9,816 nt of DNA from Candidatus Taylorbacteria bacterium RIFCSPHIGHO2_02_FULL_46_13 (GCA_001821015.1 MHRQ01000001.1:1-9816); one strand, 5' to 3'; shown: positions 1 through 5,801, counted from the first letter of the stretch. Numbers and translations: made by a program. Notes: a model not told the origin generated them from the letters alone.

Positions 1-332
1 CGGCGGGTATGACGGAGTCACATTTTTCTCATTTGAGTAATCAACTTTCGGGAGGGCAGATTCAGCGTGTTGCGATTGCACGAGCGTTAGTGAACGACCC
101 ATCTCTTATTCTTGCCGATGAACCGACAGGAAATCTTGATTCAAATACTGGCGAGATCGTACTCGGCACTTTTCAGAAGTTGAACAGGAAGCATGGCCGT
201 ACGGTGATTTTAATTACGCACGAACACGACGTAGCTGAACATGCGGAGCGCATTATCACGCTACGCGACGGTGTCGTCCTAACAGATTCTAAGTCGCACG
301 CGCGCAAGCACGCAAAACACCATGATGTTTAG
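1..332 (+). CDS. ABC transporter ATP-binding protein, MacB/LolD type (5' end missing)
   Basis: This is the C-terminal part of an ABC ATPase that powers a MacB/FtsX-type permease at the inner face of the membrane. The frame is open to the window edge (first full codon at 3), so the ATG at 9 is internal, and the Walker A half lies outside. Counting from that ATG, the signature LSGGQ is at residues 13-17, Walker B ILADEP at 34-39 with catalytic Glu38, the D-loop NLDS at 42-45, and the H-loop His71 in LITHEHD. The segment DEPTGNLDS is typical of the MacB/LolD/FtsE subfamily. The tail after residue 95 is basic and His-rich. The gene ends in TAG followed at once by TGA, and it overlaps the next gene by 11 bases, which indicates translational coupling with the permease. 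The transported substrate cannot be read from the sequence. Confidence 0.93.
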   Translation, partial: AGMTESHFSHLSNQLSGGQIQRVAIARALVNDPSLILADEPTGNLDSNTGEIVLGTFQKLNRKHGRTVILITHEHDVAEHAERIITLRDGVVLTDSKSHARKHAKHHDV

Positions 333-1548
333 TGATATTACGCACGAAACATATGCCGCGCTCTCGGCAAATAAAGTTCGGTCGGGGCTTACTATTCTTG
401 GCATCGTTATTGGCATTTCTTCAGTTATCGCGATGGTTTCCATTGGGACAGGCGCTTCAAATACTATTTCATCAAGCATCGCGTCGCTTGGATCAAACCT
501 CATTCAGATAACACCGGGAGCACAGCGAACGCAAGGCTTTGGCGTGAGTACAGGTCGTGGAGGGGCAAAGACTTTGACTAACGAAGACGCTAATGCGATT
601 GCAACGCAAGTTGCAGACGTAGAAGCTGTGGATTCTCAGGTTACAGGTAGGTATCAAGTAACAGCAAAAGGCACCAATACGAATACGACGGTAACGGGAG
701 TTACTTCCAATTATCCGCAAATTCGCAACATTCAGGTTGAGGAGGGATCATTCATATCTGATACGCAAAATAATTCTGCATCAAAAGTAGCTGTTCTTGG
801 TCCAACAACACGAGACGACTTGTTTGGCGAGGGAGCCGAGGGAGTTATAGGAAAAGCAATTCGCATTAACGGTATGGAATTCAAAATCATCGGTATTACA
901 GTTTCAAAAGGGGGAACCGGATTTCAAAATCAGGATGACATAGTTTTCATTCCTGCAAGGAGTGCCCAGCGCTATCTTTCCGGTGACGAGTATTTAACGA
1001 CAATTGCCGTGCAAGCGTCTTCTCCCGATGTAATGACTCAGGTACAGGTGGACATCACGAACTTGCTCCTTGAGAGGCATAAGATTAGCGATGCAACATT
1101 GGCTGACTTCAGTGTGTTGAATCAGAACGATATTCTATCAACCGCGTCTAGTGTTACCTCAACATTGACCTATCTCTTAGCAGCCATCGGGGGTATATCT
1201 CTCTTGGTTGGTGGTATCGGTATCATGAATATGATGCTTACGACCGTAACCGAACGCACGAAAGAGATTGGATTGCGTAAAGCTATTGGCGCAAAAAAAA
1301 GTGATATTTCAACGCAGTTTCTAGCAGAGGCAGTCGCTCTGACGATTATCGGAGGCATCATAGGTATTGCACTTGGGTGGGTGATCTCTTTCGTCGTTAA
1401 TCTTACCGGTGTTGTGCAGACAAGCGTATCGTTATCGTCTGTACTCTTAGCTTTTGGAGTCGCGGCGGTTATAGGTATCGTGTTTGGATATTATCCGGCA
1501 CGTCGTGCGGCGGCGCTTAATCCTATTGAGGCACTTCGATATGAATAA
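322..1548 (+). CDS. MacB-like ABC transporter permease (FtsX family)
   Basis: This 408-aa inner-membrane permease is the partner of the upstream ATPase. It has the MacB layout: a first transmembrane helix at about residues 22-40, a large extracytoplasmic MacB_PCD domain at about 45-275, then an FtsX domain with three helices at about 281-305, 335-360 and 371-390. The cytoplasmic loop ERTKEIGLRKAIGAKKSDI (311-329) is the conserved coupling region that contacts the ATPase, and the C-terminus PARRAAALNPIEALRYE is diagnostic of the family. MacB-type transporters are mechanotransmitters for export of peptides, lipoproteins or drugs. Which of these applies here is unknown. The start ATG (MMFSDI) lies inside the end of the ATPase gene and has no clear ribosome binding site, so coupled translation is likely. 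No MacA-like adaptor is visible in the window. Confidence 0.93.
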   Translation: MMFSDITHETYAALSANKVRSGLTILGIVIGISSVIAMVSIGTGASNTISSSIASLGSNLIQITPGAQRTQGFGVSTGRGGAKTLTNEDANAIATQVADVEAVDSQVTGRYQVTAKGTNTNTTVTGVTSNYPQIRNIQVEEGSFISDTQNNSASKVAVLGPTTRDDLFGEGAEGVIGKAIRINGMEFKIIGITVSKGGTGFQNQDDIVFIPARSAQRYLSGDEYLTTIAVQASSPDVMTQVQVDITNLLLERHKISDATLADFSVLNQNDILSTASSVTSTLTYLLAAIGGISLLVGGIGIMNMMLTTVTERTKEIGLRKAIGAKKSDISTQFLAEAVALTIIGGIIGIALGWVISFVVNLTGVVQTSVSLSSVLLAFGVAAVIGIVFGYYPARRAAALNPIEALRYE

Positions 1549-1572
1549 TTATTAGTTGTTAACGATTTAGAT

Positions 1573-2019
1573 ATGAATAATAAAATTGTTGCAGGAATTG
1601 CGGGGGTGGTCGTTATTGTCGGTCTTGCGTTCTATGGCGGGATGGCGTACGGAAAAAGTGCCTCTCCTACTCGTGGGCAATTTGGTAACGGCCAGCTTAT
1701 GGGAAATCTAGACGGGGCAAGAGGGTCTCTAACGAAAGGGGGTATGAATGGTGGAGGAATAACTTTCGGGGAAATTATTTCTAAAGATGCGGGAAGCGTT
1801 ACAATAAAAATGCAGGATGGTAGTACCAAAATTGTGCTTGTTGCTACCAGTACACAAATAATGAAGTCACTGACGGGTTCACTAAACGACCTAACAAATG
1901 GTATAAACGTGACTATCACCGGAACTACGAACAGTGATGGAAGCGTTAGTGCTCAAAGCGTACAAATTCGTCCGGAAGGGTTCACGTCATTTGGTGGCCC
2001 CCCTAGAACAAATCAGTAG
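1573..2019 (+). CDS. Membrane-anchored DUF5666-like small protein
   Basis: This 148-aa protein has one N-terminal hydrophobic segment (about residues 4-25, ending in YGGMAYGKS), which acts as a signal anchor. A Gly/Asn-rich low-complexity linker follows (about 30-62), then a small beta-rich domain (64-133) with the pattern FGEIISKDAGSVTIKMQDGSTKIV, a TST motif, and NGINVTITGTTNSDGSVSAQSVQI. That pattern resembles the OB-like DUF5666 domain seen in exported proteins; the match is by eye. It starts 24 bases after the permease stop codon on the same strand, so it is probably in the same operon and may be an accessory protein of the exporter. It has no Shine-Dalgarno site and no -10 box of its own. 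The stop is TAG. Confidence 0.75.
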   Translation: MNNKIVAGIAGVVVIVGLAFYGGMAYGKSASPTRGQFGNGQLMGNLDGARGSLTKGGMNGGGITFGEIISKDAGSVTIKMQDGSTKIVLVATSTQIMKSLTGSLNDLTNGINVTITGTTNSDGSVSAQSVQIRPEGFTSFGGPPRTNQ

Positions 2020-2360
2020 TCCTACAAGATACTTTCACAGCTCTTTTTATAGTGTCTATTGTGTCTATTGAGATCCCCTCGATTTACTCGGGACAGGCCG
2101 ACTGAGACGCCTCAATTTGCTACACTGGAAGTACCCAAAGAACCCTTACAAGGTCTCAAGGTGTGGGGTTCCAGACCGAGTCAGTCAACCCCAAAATAGA
2201 ATCCCCGTTTTCGCCAGAATGCAGAGCGTCGCAAAGCGACGCGACTGGAGTTTCCACCATAATTCGCCAAGGGTTTTTGAAATCCAAAAGAAGTTGGTGC
2301 TCAAAAAGTCCTTTGTGGGTGAATTCATAGACAAGCAGGGCAGTTATGATGCCCTAATGG
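2020..2360. other. Non-coding gap with short repeats and hairpins
   Basis: No convincing gene is seen in this stretch. Visible structure includes a tandem 9-mer GTGTCTATT at 2052-2060 and 2061-2069, and a small hairpin TGAG/CTCA at 2103-2114. There is an inverted pair GGGGTT (2165-2170) and AACCCC (2187-2192), and a perfect hairpin GCGTCGC-AAA-GCGACGC at 2226-2242. A 7-of-8 inverted pair lies at 2261-2268 and 2318-2325. None of the hairpins is followed by a T run, so none looks like an intrinsic terminator. The density of palindromes suggests a dispersed intergenic repeat or decayed sequence, but no second copy is present in this window. Confidence 0.5.
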
Positions 2361-2408
2361 GTAGATTGTCATATTTTTGGGTAGATTTTGTGTATGTTTG
2401 TGTAGATT
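2361..2408 (+). promoter_or_regulatory. Candidate operator: three GTAGATT direct repeats
   Basis: The heptamer GTAGATT occurs at 2361-2367, 2381-2387 and 2402-2408. Start-to-start spacings of 20 and 21 bases are close to two helical turns, so all copies lie on one face of the DNA. The wider consensus is about TTGGGTAGATT. The third copy overlaps the predicted -35 element of the downstream HTH-ATPase gene, and the other two lie just upstream. This is the layout expected for cooperative binding and autoregulation. The likely binder is the MerR-type HTH encoded immediately downstream; this is inference from position. Confidence 0.55.
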
Positions 2409-2426
2409 TAAGTTTTGTGATAAGAT
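2398..2426 (+). promoter_or_regulatory. Promoter of the HTH-ATPase/DUF4325 unit
   Basis: A -35-like TTGTGT (2398-2403) and an extended -10 TGATAAGAT (hexamer TAAGAT at 2421-2426) are separated by 17 bases. The expected transcription start falls at or beside the ATG at 2433, and there is no room for a Shine-Dalgarno site, so a leaderless mRNA is predicted. Confidence 0.5.
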
Positions 2427-2432
2427 GTTTCT

Positions 2433-3152
2433 ATGGAGGAAAAACTACTTACAATTAGCCAAGCCGCTGAATATCTCGGGGTTTCTTTGAATACCCTTAG
2501 ACGTTGGGATGAAAGCGGTAAACTGGTCGCGATCAAAAAGGGTAGCGGGACGCATAGATATTATCGAGAGAAAGATTTGGAAGTTTTTGCGAGCGATTTG
2601 ATGAAGTTTGCCTCCGAGTGGATAGAAGACGGTATTGAATTTCCGGGCACGTTTTATTGTCCGACGAGCTCGGTATTTAACGCAAGGCTTCAAAAAATGG
2701 AATATGCTTTGATGCAAAAACCGGGGTTTGAAAAATTATATTCCTTGATTACTTTAGTCACAGGAGAGATAGGTGATAATTCGTTTGCGCATAACTTGGG
2801 AAAGTGGCCGGATACATCAGGGATTTTTTTTGGTTATGATCTCACGAAGCGTATTATTGTTCTTGCTGACAGAGGATTAGGTATTTTAGAAACATTACGC
2901 CAGGTCCGTCCAGAGCTTCCGAGTCATGTAGTAGCCGTAGAGGTCGCTTTTACCGAATTTATTTCTGGTCGGGCACCGGAGAAACGCGGGAATGGTCTTA
3001 AACTTGTTCGGGAAGTAGTGATAGAGCAGCCAATTGATTTATTTTATACCAGTGGCGATGCCGAGGTGCGGATGAAAGCCTCGGATAAAGTTTTTCGTGT
3101 TACGCGTGGTCAGCGTATTGTGCGAGGGTGTTTAGCGAAAATGGAGTTCTAA
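2433..3152 (+). CDS. MerR-type HTH fused to a GHKL (histidine-kinase-like) ATPase domain
   Basis: This 239-aa protein has two domains. Residues 5-50 form a winged HTH of the MerR/excisionase class (LTISQAAEYLGVSLNTLRRWDESGKL, then a THRYYREKDLE wing), implying DNA binding. Residues about 100-230 form a GHKL ATP-binding fold. Its N box is EIGDNSFAHN (Glu112, Asn115), its G1 box is LADRGLGI (Asp146, Gly148, Gly150), and its G2 box is RGNGLKLV (185-192). No phospho-accepting His/dimerisation region or receiver domain is apparent, so it is closer to anti-sigma-type ATPases such as the SpoIIAB/RsbW class than to classical sensor kinases. The STAS-like DUF4325 gene begins 24 bases downstream, and the pairing suggests a partner-switch module. 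The start at ATG 2433 fits the normal HTH N-terminus and the predicted leaderless promoter. The domain calls are strong; the regulatory role is inferred. Confidence 0.85.
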   Translation: MEEKLLTISQAAEYLGVSLNTLRRWDESGKLVAIKKGSGTHRYYREKDLEVFASDLMKFASEWIEDGIEFPGTFYCPTSSVFNARLQKMEYALMQKPGFEKLYSLITLVTGEIGDNSFAHNLGKWPDTSGIFFGYDLTKRIIVLADRGLGILETLRQVRPELPSHVVAVEVAFTEFISGRAPEKRGNGLKLVREVVIEQPIDLFYTSGDAEVRMKASDKVFRVTRGQRIVRGCLAKMEF

Positions 3153-3155
3153 TAT

Positions 3156-3165
3156 TTCTTAAGAA
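3156..3165. repeat. Perfect 10-bp palindrome between the two regulatory genes
   Basis: TTCTTAAGAA sits in the 24-base gap between the HTH-ATPase stop and the DUF4325 start, within very AT-rich sequence. It could be a dimer binding site or an mRNA processing site, or it could occur by chance at this AT content. Confidence 0.3.
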
Positions 3166-3176
3166 TTAAAAAATAT

Positions 3177-3476
3177 ATGAAATTACAACTAGAAAAATTT
3201 GGCAAAACATTAATATCGAGGGAATTGGGCAGTGAAGCCTTGAAAGCATTTCAGCCAACTTTGCGGGAGTTTTCTAAAGATGAAGAGCTGGAAATAGATT
3301 TTTCTGGTGTCCTAACCTTCTCGCCGTCTTGGGCTGATGAATTTTTGAGTCCATTACTGAATCAATTAAATGACAAATTGGTACTCTTGCCCAGTGACAA
3401 TCTTTCAGTACACGCAACACTTAAAATTCTAGGGGAGGCTAATAAGCGACTATTTAGAATCAAAGGAGAAATGTAA
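3177..3476 (+). CDS. STAS-like DUF4325 domain protein
   Basis: This 99-aa soluble protein matches the pattern of the STAS-like DUF4325 family. An N-terminal segment carries LISRELGSEALKAF (12-25). The core strand and turn ELEIDFSGVLTFSPSWADEFL (37-57) corresponds to the anti-sigma-factor-antagonist loop, with Ser43, Ser49 and Ser51 as candidate phospho-acceptor positions. Next come a helix and the strand KLVLLPSDN (67-75), then a C-terminal helix-strand. STAS-like proteins typically bind a GHKL ATPase partner, and here that partner is the gene just upstream. No Shine-Dalgarno site precedes the ATG and the leader is AT-only-like, so it is probably translated from the shared transcript. Its role as antagonist or target of the HTH-ATPase is inferred from gene pairing. 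What output the pair controls is not visible here. Confidence 0.75.
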   Translation: MKLQLEKFGKTLISRELGSEALKAFQPTLREFSKDEELEIDFSGVLTFSPSWADEFLSPLLNQLNDKLVLLPSDNLSVHATLKILGEANKRLFRIKGEM

Positions 3477-3613
3477 AGCTTCGGCGAGACGAAGAAGGCG
3501 TTTAGCGGAGAGTTGTAGGTCAATATCGTTAAAATCAGTGTTGGCATTGTTAAATTAGAACCTAGTACTTATTTCCTTTATGATCGACGTGCTCAAGTGC
3601 CGTTGGCCAGGCG

Positions 3614-3652
3614 TGCTAAACTTATGCTAAACGGTCAAGCGGGGCTTGACCG
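3614..3652. repeat. TGCTAAAC direct repeats leading into a 9-bp-stem hairpin
   Basis: TGCTAAAC occurs at 3614-3621 and 3625-3632, an 11-base period. The second copy runs into a perfect hairpin with arms CGGTCAAGC (3632-3640) and GCTTGACCG (3644-3652) around a GGG loop. No T run follows on either strand, so it is not a standard terminator. A smaller hairpin CTTCG/CGAAG lies upstream at 3479-3494, just after the DUF4325 stop codon. Possible roles are an mRNA 3'-end stabiliser, a REP-like dispersed palindrome or a protein-binding site. Confidence 0.45.
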
Positions 3653-3687
3653 ACCACGGTTCTAGACGTTTCAGAGGATTTGATAAA

Positions 3688-3870
3688 ATGGACATCATGA
3701 TTAAAAAAGGGATTGGCAGTGGGGTGGCTCGTCAGCGTGCGGCGCGCGGGCAGATACATAAAATACCGGAGGATTTACGAAAGGCCCTTACTTCTTCCGC
3801 AGTGGTGCACACAGCGTGGGAGGATATAGCGCCATCCCTAATGCTTTTCAATCTCTCTGATATGACATAG
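3688..3870 (+). pseudogene. YdeI/OmpD-associated (OmdA) family fragment, truncated
   Basis: The product from ATG 3688 is 60 aa. Residues about 22-46 (IHKIPEDLRKALTSS, then HTAWEDIAPS) resemble the start of the OmdA domain of YdeI/OmpD-associated proteins, where the usual run is a DLxxAL segment followed by AWExLxP. Family members then continue with an aromatic-rich helix and a TRxxRI motif. Here the reading frame ends with LMLFNLSDMT and TAG, and that part is missing. A shift of frame near 3838 would read NAFQSL before a stop, so the decay may involve a small indel plus further damage. The ATG at 3688 has a weak AGAGG 10 bases upstream, and ATG 3697 is an alternative start 13 bases after a TAAAAT. 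A longer reading back to TTG 3646 starts inside a hairpin and is unlikely. The family match is by eye. Confidence 0.5.
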
Positions 3871-3926
3871 TTTTAACTTCGTACTAGACGTCCCACAGTG
3901 AGGCACAGATGTACAGATTGTTAGTG

Positions 3927-3932
3927 TATACT
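3927..3932 (+). promoter_or_regulatory. Candidate -10 element of the interrupted secreted-protein gene
   Basis: TATACT lies 7 bases before ATG 3940 and 1 base before ATG 3934. A transcript starting at the usual distance would begin at about 3939-3940, so ATG 3940 is the more likely leaderless start. No good -35 is seen. Confidence 0.4.
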
Positions 3933-3933
3933 T

Positions 3934-4020
3934 ATGAATATGCGTTTGCGTTATCTAGCCATTATTGGGGTCCTCGCTATCAGTGGTTTTTTGCTTCTAC
4001 GGCAGAGCATTGTTTTGTAG
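3934..4020 (+). pseudogene. N-terminal signal/anchor segment cut off by an in-frame TAG
   Basis: This short frame encodes MNMRLRYLAIIGVLAISGFL and then LLRQSIVL: a basic N-terminus followed by a hydrophobic helix, i.e. a signal peptide or membrane anchor. It ends at TAG 4018-4020. The same frame then continues without another stop as DNNQNTTPDKQYSN and into the secreted-type domain at 4063-4500, so the two parts read as one gene broken by a single amber codon. A CAG (Gln) to TAG transition would explain it. Alternatives are a sequencing or assembly error, a minority variant, or readthrough. TAG serves as a terminal stop for other genes in the window (for example at 330-332, doubled with TGA), so wholesale reassignment is unlikely. 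The true start is ATG 3934 or, from the promoter position, ATG 3940. Confidence 0.7.
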
Positions 4021-4062
4021 GATAATAATCAAAATACAACTCCAGATAAGCAGTATTCAAAT

Positions 4063-4500
4063 ATGACGTACGGCATTTCTTTCTCGTATCCTGATTCGTA
4101 CGTTCTTAGTGAAATGGACGCGCCGGGGTCCGGAGAGCGAGCGCATCACGTTATTGTCTTGATACGCAGGGAGGATTCGCCTCTGCCGGTAGACGGGGAA
4201 GGCCCGCCTGCCATTACGATTGATGTGTATCAAAATAATCTGGATAATCAGACAACCGAAGGATGGATCCGCAACACGAGCCAATCAAATTTCAAATTAT
4301 CTGAAGGGAGGCTTGCGTCAACGACCATCGGTGGTTTGCCGGCACTTTCGTATCGCTGGTCGGGTCTGTATGAAGGAACAACCATCGCACTTGCGCAGAC
4401 AAATTGGGTGTATGTGTTTTCCGTAACATATTTAGAAATGGGAGCACCCATTGTGCAGGACTTTGTAGCAATTCGCGATAGCGTGAAAATCTCTGAATAA
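4063..4500 (+). CDS. Exported-domain remnant, PsbP-like fold pattern, lacking its signal segment
   Basis: The open frame from ATG 4063 gives 145 aa with no signal peptide. It begins MTYGISFSYPDSYVLSE, the usual opening of small extracytoplasmic PsbP-like or lipoprotein-type domains, where a YGxSFxYP motif follows a linker. It goes on with GLPALSYRWSGLYEGTTIAL (91-110), WVYVFSVTY (115-123) and the closing helix FVAIRDSVKISE, all typical of that fold group. The expected N-terminal anchor is encoded in the same frame just upstream but is separated by the TAG at 4018-4020. If translated only from 4063 the protein would stay in the cytoplasm and may be non-functional. No Shine-Dalgarno site precedes ATG 4063, which also argues that this is an internal Met. 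The exact family assignment is uncertain. Confidence 0.65.
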   Translation: MTYGISFSYPDSYVLSEMDAPGSGERAHHVIVLIRREDSPLPVDGEGPPAITIDVYQNNLDNQTTEGWIRNTSQSNFKLSEGRLASTTIGGLPALSYRWSGLYEGTTIALAQTNWVYVFSVTYLEMGAPIVQDFVAIRDSVKISE

Positions 4501-4516
4501 GTGTAGCTTTTTAAAA

Positions 4517-4550
4517 ATACAAGGTCATACAAGGTCGGACCTCGTATGAC
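4517..4550. repeat. Tandem 10-mer and near-perfect inverted repeat
   Basis: ATACAAGGTC is repeated in tandem at 4517-4526 and 4527-4536. The second copy opens a 27-base inverted repeat with arms GTCATAC (4524-4530) and GTATGAC (4544-4550). The inner arms are AGGTC (4532-4536) and GACCT (4538-4542), with a single mismatch (4531 against 4543). A T5 run at 4564-4568 is too far away for a standard terminator. It sits between the secreted-protein gene and the promoter of the DUF4349 gene (-35 at 4559), so it could be an operator or a transcript-end hairpin. Confidence 0.55.
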
Positions 4551-4558
4551 TATACGCC

Positions 4559-4588
4559 TTGATTTTTGAGCAAGAAAGATGGTAGTAT
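4559..4588 (+). promoter_or_regulatory. Promoter of the DUF4349 gene
   Basis: TTGATT (4559-4564) and an extended -10 TGGTAGTAT (hexamer 4583-4588) are separated by 18 bases. The -10 ends 6 bases before ATG 4595, so a leaderless transcript is predicted. Confidence 0.45.
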
Positions 4589-4594
4589 TGTCAC

Positions 4595-5656
4595 ATGGCA
4601 GACAATCAGACTACGGTACGGAGTTTTAGACCACGACGCATTTCGTGGCTTACTATCGTATTAGCGCTTCTTGCGGTTGTTTCGTTTGTTGCGATTTCTC
4701 GTCCAAACGTTCGGTATGATGTGATACCGATGGGAACACCCGGCATGATGGAAAATTACGATAGCTCGGGCGCACTACCTCCTACGCAGACGGGCGCGCC
4801 CATGATGGACAATGGTGTTTCCAGCGCTCCGTCGCAGGGCAAGGGCGGCTCGGATATGTATTACCCGTATCCGTACCCCAGTCCCGATGTTCCCGTAACC
4901 GACACGCGTGAATTTTTGAAAGTATATTACAACGCATCTATGCGCACCCGCGATGTGTCGGTCCTCACGCGACGCGTAGAAACGACGGTGCGAGGATACA
5001 GTGGCCGCATTGACCATGAATCAAGCTCTCCGCAATACGGATACGTGAGCTTCGCGGTGCCCCAGAGCAAGTACGACGCATTCCGAGCCGAGCTTGAGAG
5101 TCTCGTAGCCAGTCGATTTCTCACGGTTAATATTTCATCCCAAAATCTCTTGCCACAAAAGGTGAGTATTGAAGAGCAGCAAAAACAGGCCGACACCGCG
5201 CTTTCGGATTACAAAACGGCGCGCCAAAAAATCGTGAGTGCTCACGCACGTATCGTGCAATTCCTCCAATCAAAGATAGATGCGGATGCGGCGCAACTCG
5301 CAACATTGCGTGCACAGACGCAGACACCTGATATACTTTTCCAGATTCAGACTATCTCTGACGACTGGTCGGCGCAGAAGCTACAGCTTGTGCGCGAGAA
5401 TGCAGCGTATACATCGCAATTGAACAATGCGGATAGGAATATCAAATATGCCGAGGATTGGATTAAAGCCGTACAGACGCAAGACCAGACACTGCTTGAT
5501 AATGTCGCGACGGTAACGGGCACGGTTTCAATCGCATGGATAAGTCTTTGGGACTGCGCTCGTCTCTATCTGCCGGGCTATTGGATTCCGTTTATTTTTG
5601 CCGCGCTCGCTTGTCTCTCGTTCCTCTTTGATCGCCGCCGCTACGGAACGGTTTAA
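4595..5656 (+). CDS. DUF4349 domain membrane protein
   Basis: This 353-aa protein has a basic N-terminus and a first membrane helix at about residues 17-35. A Pro/Gly/Ser-rich extracytoplasmic linker follows (about 45-103, including the PYPYPSPD run), then a DUF4349 domain (about 108-350). Its pattern is clear: YYNASMRTRDVSVLTRRVE near the start, GYSGRIDHES, YGYVSFAVPQSKYDAFRAEL and SSQNLLPQKVSIEEQQ. A long coiled-coil region spans about 190-290, and a C-terminal membrane helix at about 330-347 ends in basic RRRYGTV. Family proteins are envelope-associated and often called putative lipoproteins; no lipobox cysteine is present here. The molecular function is unknown. The predicted leaderless start at ATG 4595 agrees with the upstream promoter. 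It is probably monocistronic, with hairpins 70-100 bases after its stop. Confidence 0.85.
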   Translation: MADNQTTVRSFRPRRISWLTIVLALLAVVSFVAISRPNVRYDVIPMGTPGMMENYDSSGALPPTQTGAPMMDNGVSSAPSQGKGGSDMYYPYPYPSPDVPVTDTREFLKVYYNASMRTRDVSVLTRRVETTVRGYSGRIDHESSSPQYGYVSFAVPQSKYDAFRAELESLVASRFLTVNISSQNLLPQKVSIEEQQKQADTALSDYKTARQKIVSAHARIVQFLQSKIDADAAQLATLRAQTQTPDILFQIQTISDDWSAQKLQLVRENAAYTSQLNNADRNIKYAEDWIKAVQTQDQTLLDNVATVTGTVSIAWISLWDCARLYLPGYWIPFIFAALACLSFLFDRRRYGTV

Positions 5657-5726
5657 TGCTGGTTGTAGACCAAGCCCTCGATAGAAAACAAAAAAACCTG
5701 TGTGATGGAGTATATCCATTTAGGTC

Positions 5727-5763
5727 CAGGGCTTGCCCTGAGGGTTTAATACCCTTTATTTTC
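5727..5763 (+). terminator. Tandem hairpins followed by a T-rich run, candidate terminator
   Basis: CAGGGC/GCCCTG (5727-5740) is followed directly by AGGGT/ACCCT (5741-5745 and 5751-5755, five-base loop) and then TTTATTTT. The second stem plus the T run resembles a weak intrinsic terminator for the DUF4349 gene. The T run is interrupted by one A. Confidence 0.4.
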
Positions 5764-5789
5764 GCGGTATAAAATTCAACAGAGGGGCT

Positions 5790-5795
5790 TATACT
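5790..5795 (+). promoter_or_regulatory. Candidate -10 element of the SanA-like gene
   Basis: TATACT ends 6 bases before ATG 5802, the same spacing as in the DUF4349 and HTH-ATPase genes. No good -35 is seen. A second TATAAA lies at 5768-5773. An AGAGGGG at 5781-5787 could be a Shine-Dalgarno site but is about 14 bases from the ATG, which is too far for normal use. Confidence 0.35.
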
Positions 5796-5801
5796 TATAG
5801 G

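Noticed and set aside
2165..2192. Possible tRNA T-arm (GGGGTTCCAGACC)
   Set aside because: The flanking bases do not form a T stem, and no anticodon or acceptor stem can be drawn. No tRNA or rRNA was found in the window.
2361..2408. GTAGATT repeats as a CRISPR array or plasmid iterons
   Set aside because: The repeats are 7 bases with 13-14 base gaps, far shorter than CRISPR units. No cas or replication-initiator gene is present, and the position against the -35 fits an operator better.
2117..2458. 113-codon plus-strand frame before the HTH gene
   Set aside because: It crosses several hairpins, the GTAGATT repeats and the promoter, overlaps the start of the HTH-ATPase gene out of frame, and its product has no recognisable domain.
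4018..4020. Reassigned genetic code (TAG or TGA as sense)
   Set aside because: TAG ends genes at 332 and 2019, with further stops right after. TGA ends the gene at 7543, and no long frame contains an internal TGA, so neither the Gracilibacteria-type code nor amber reassignment is supported.
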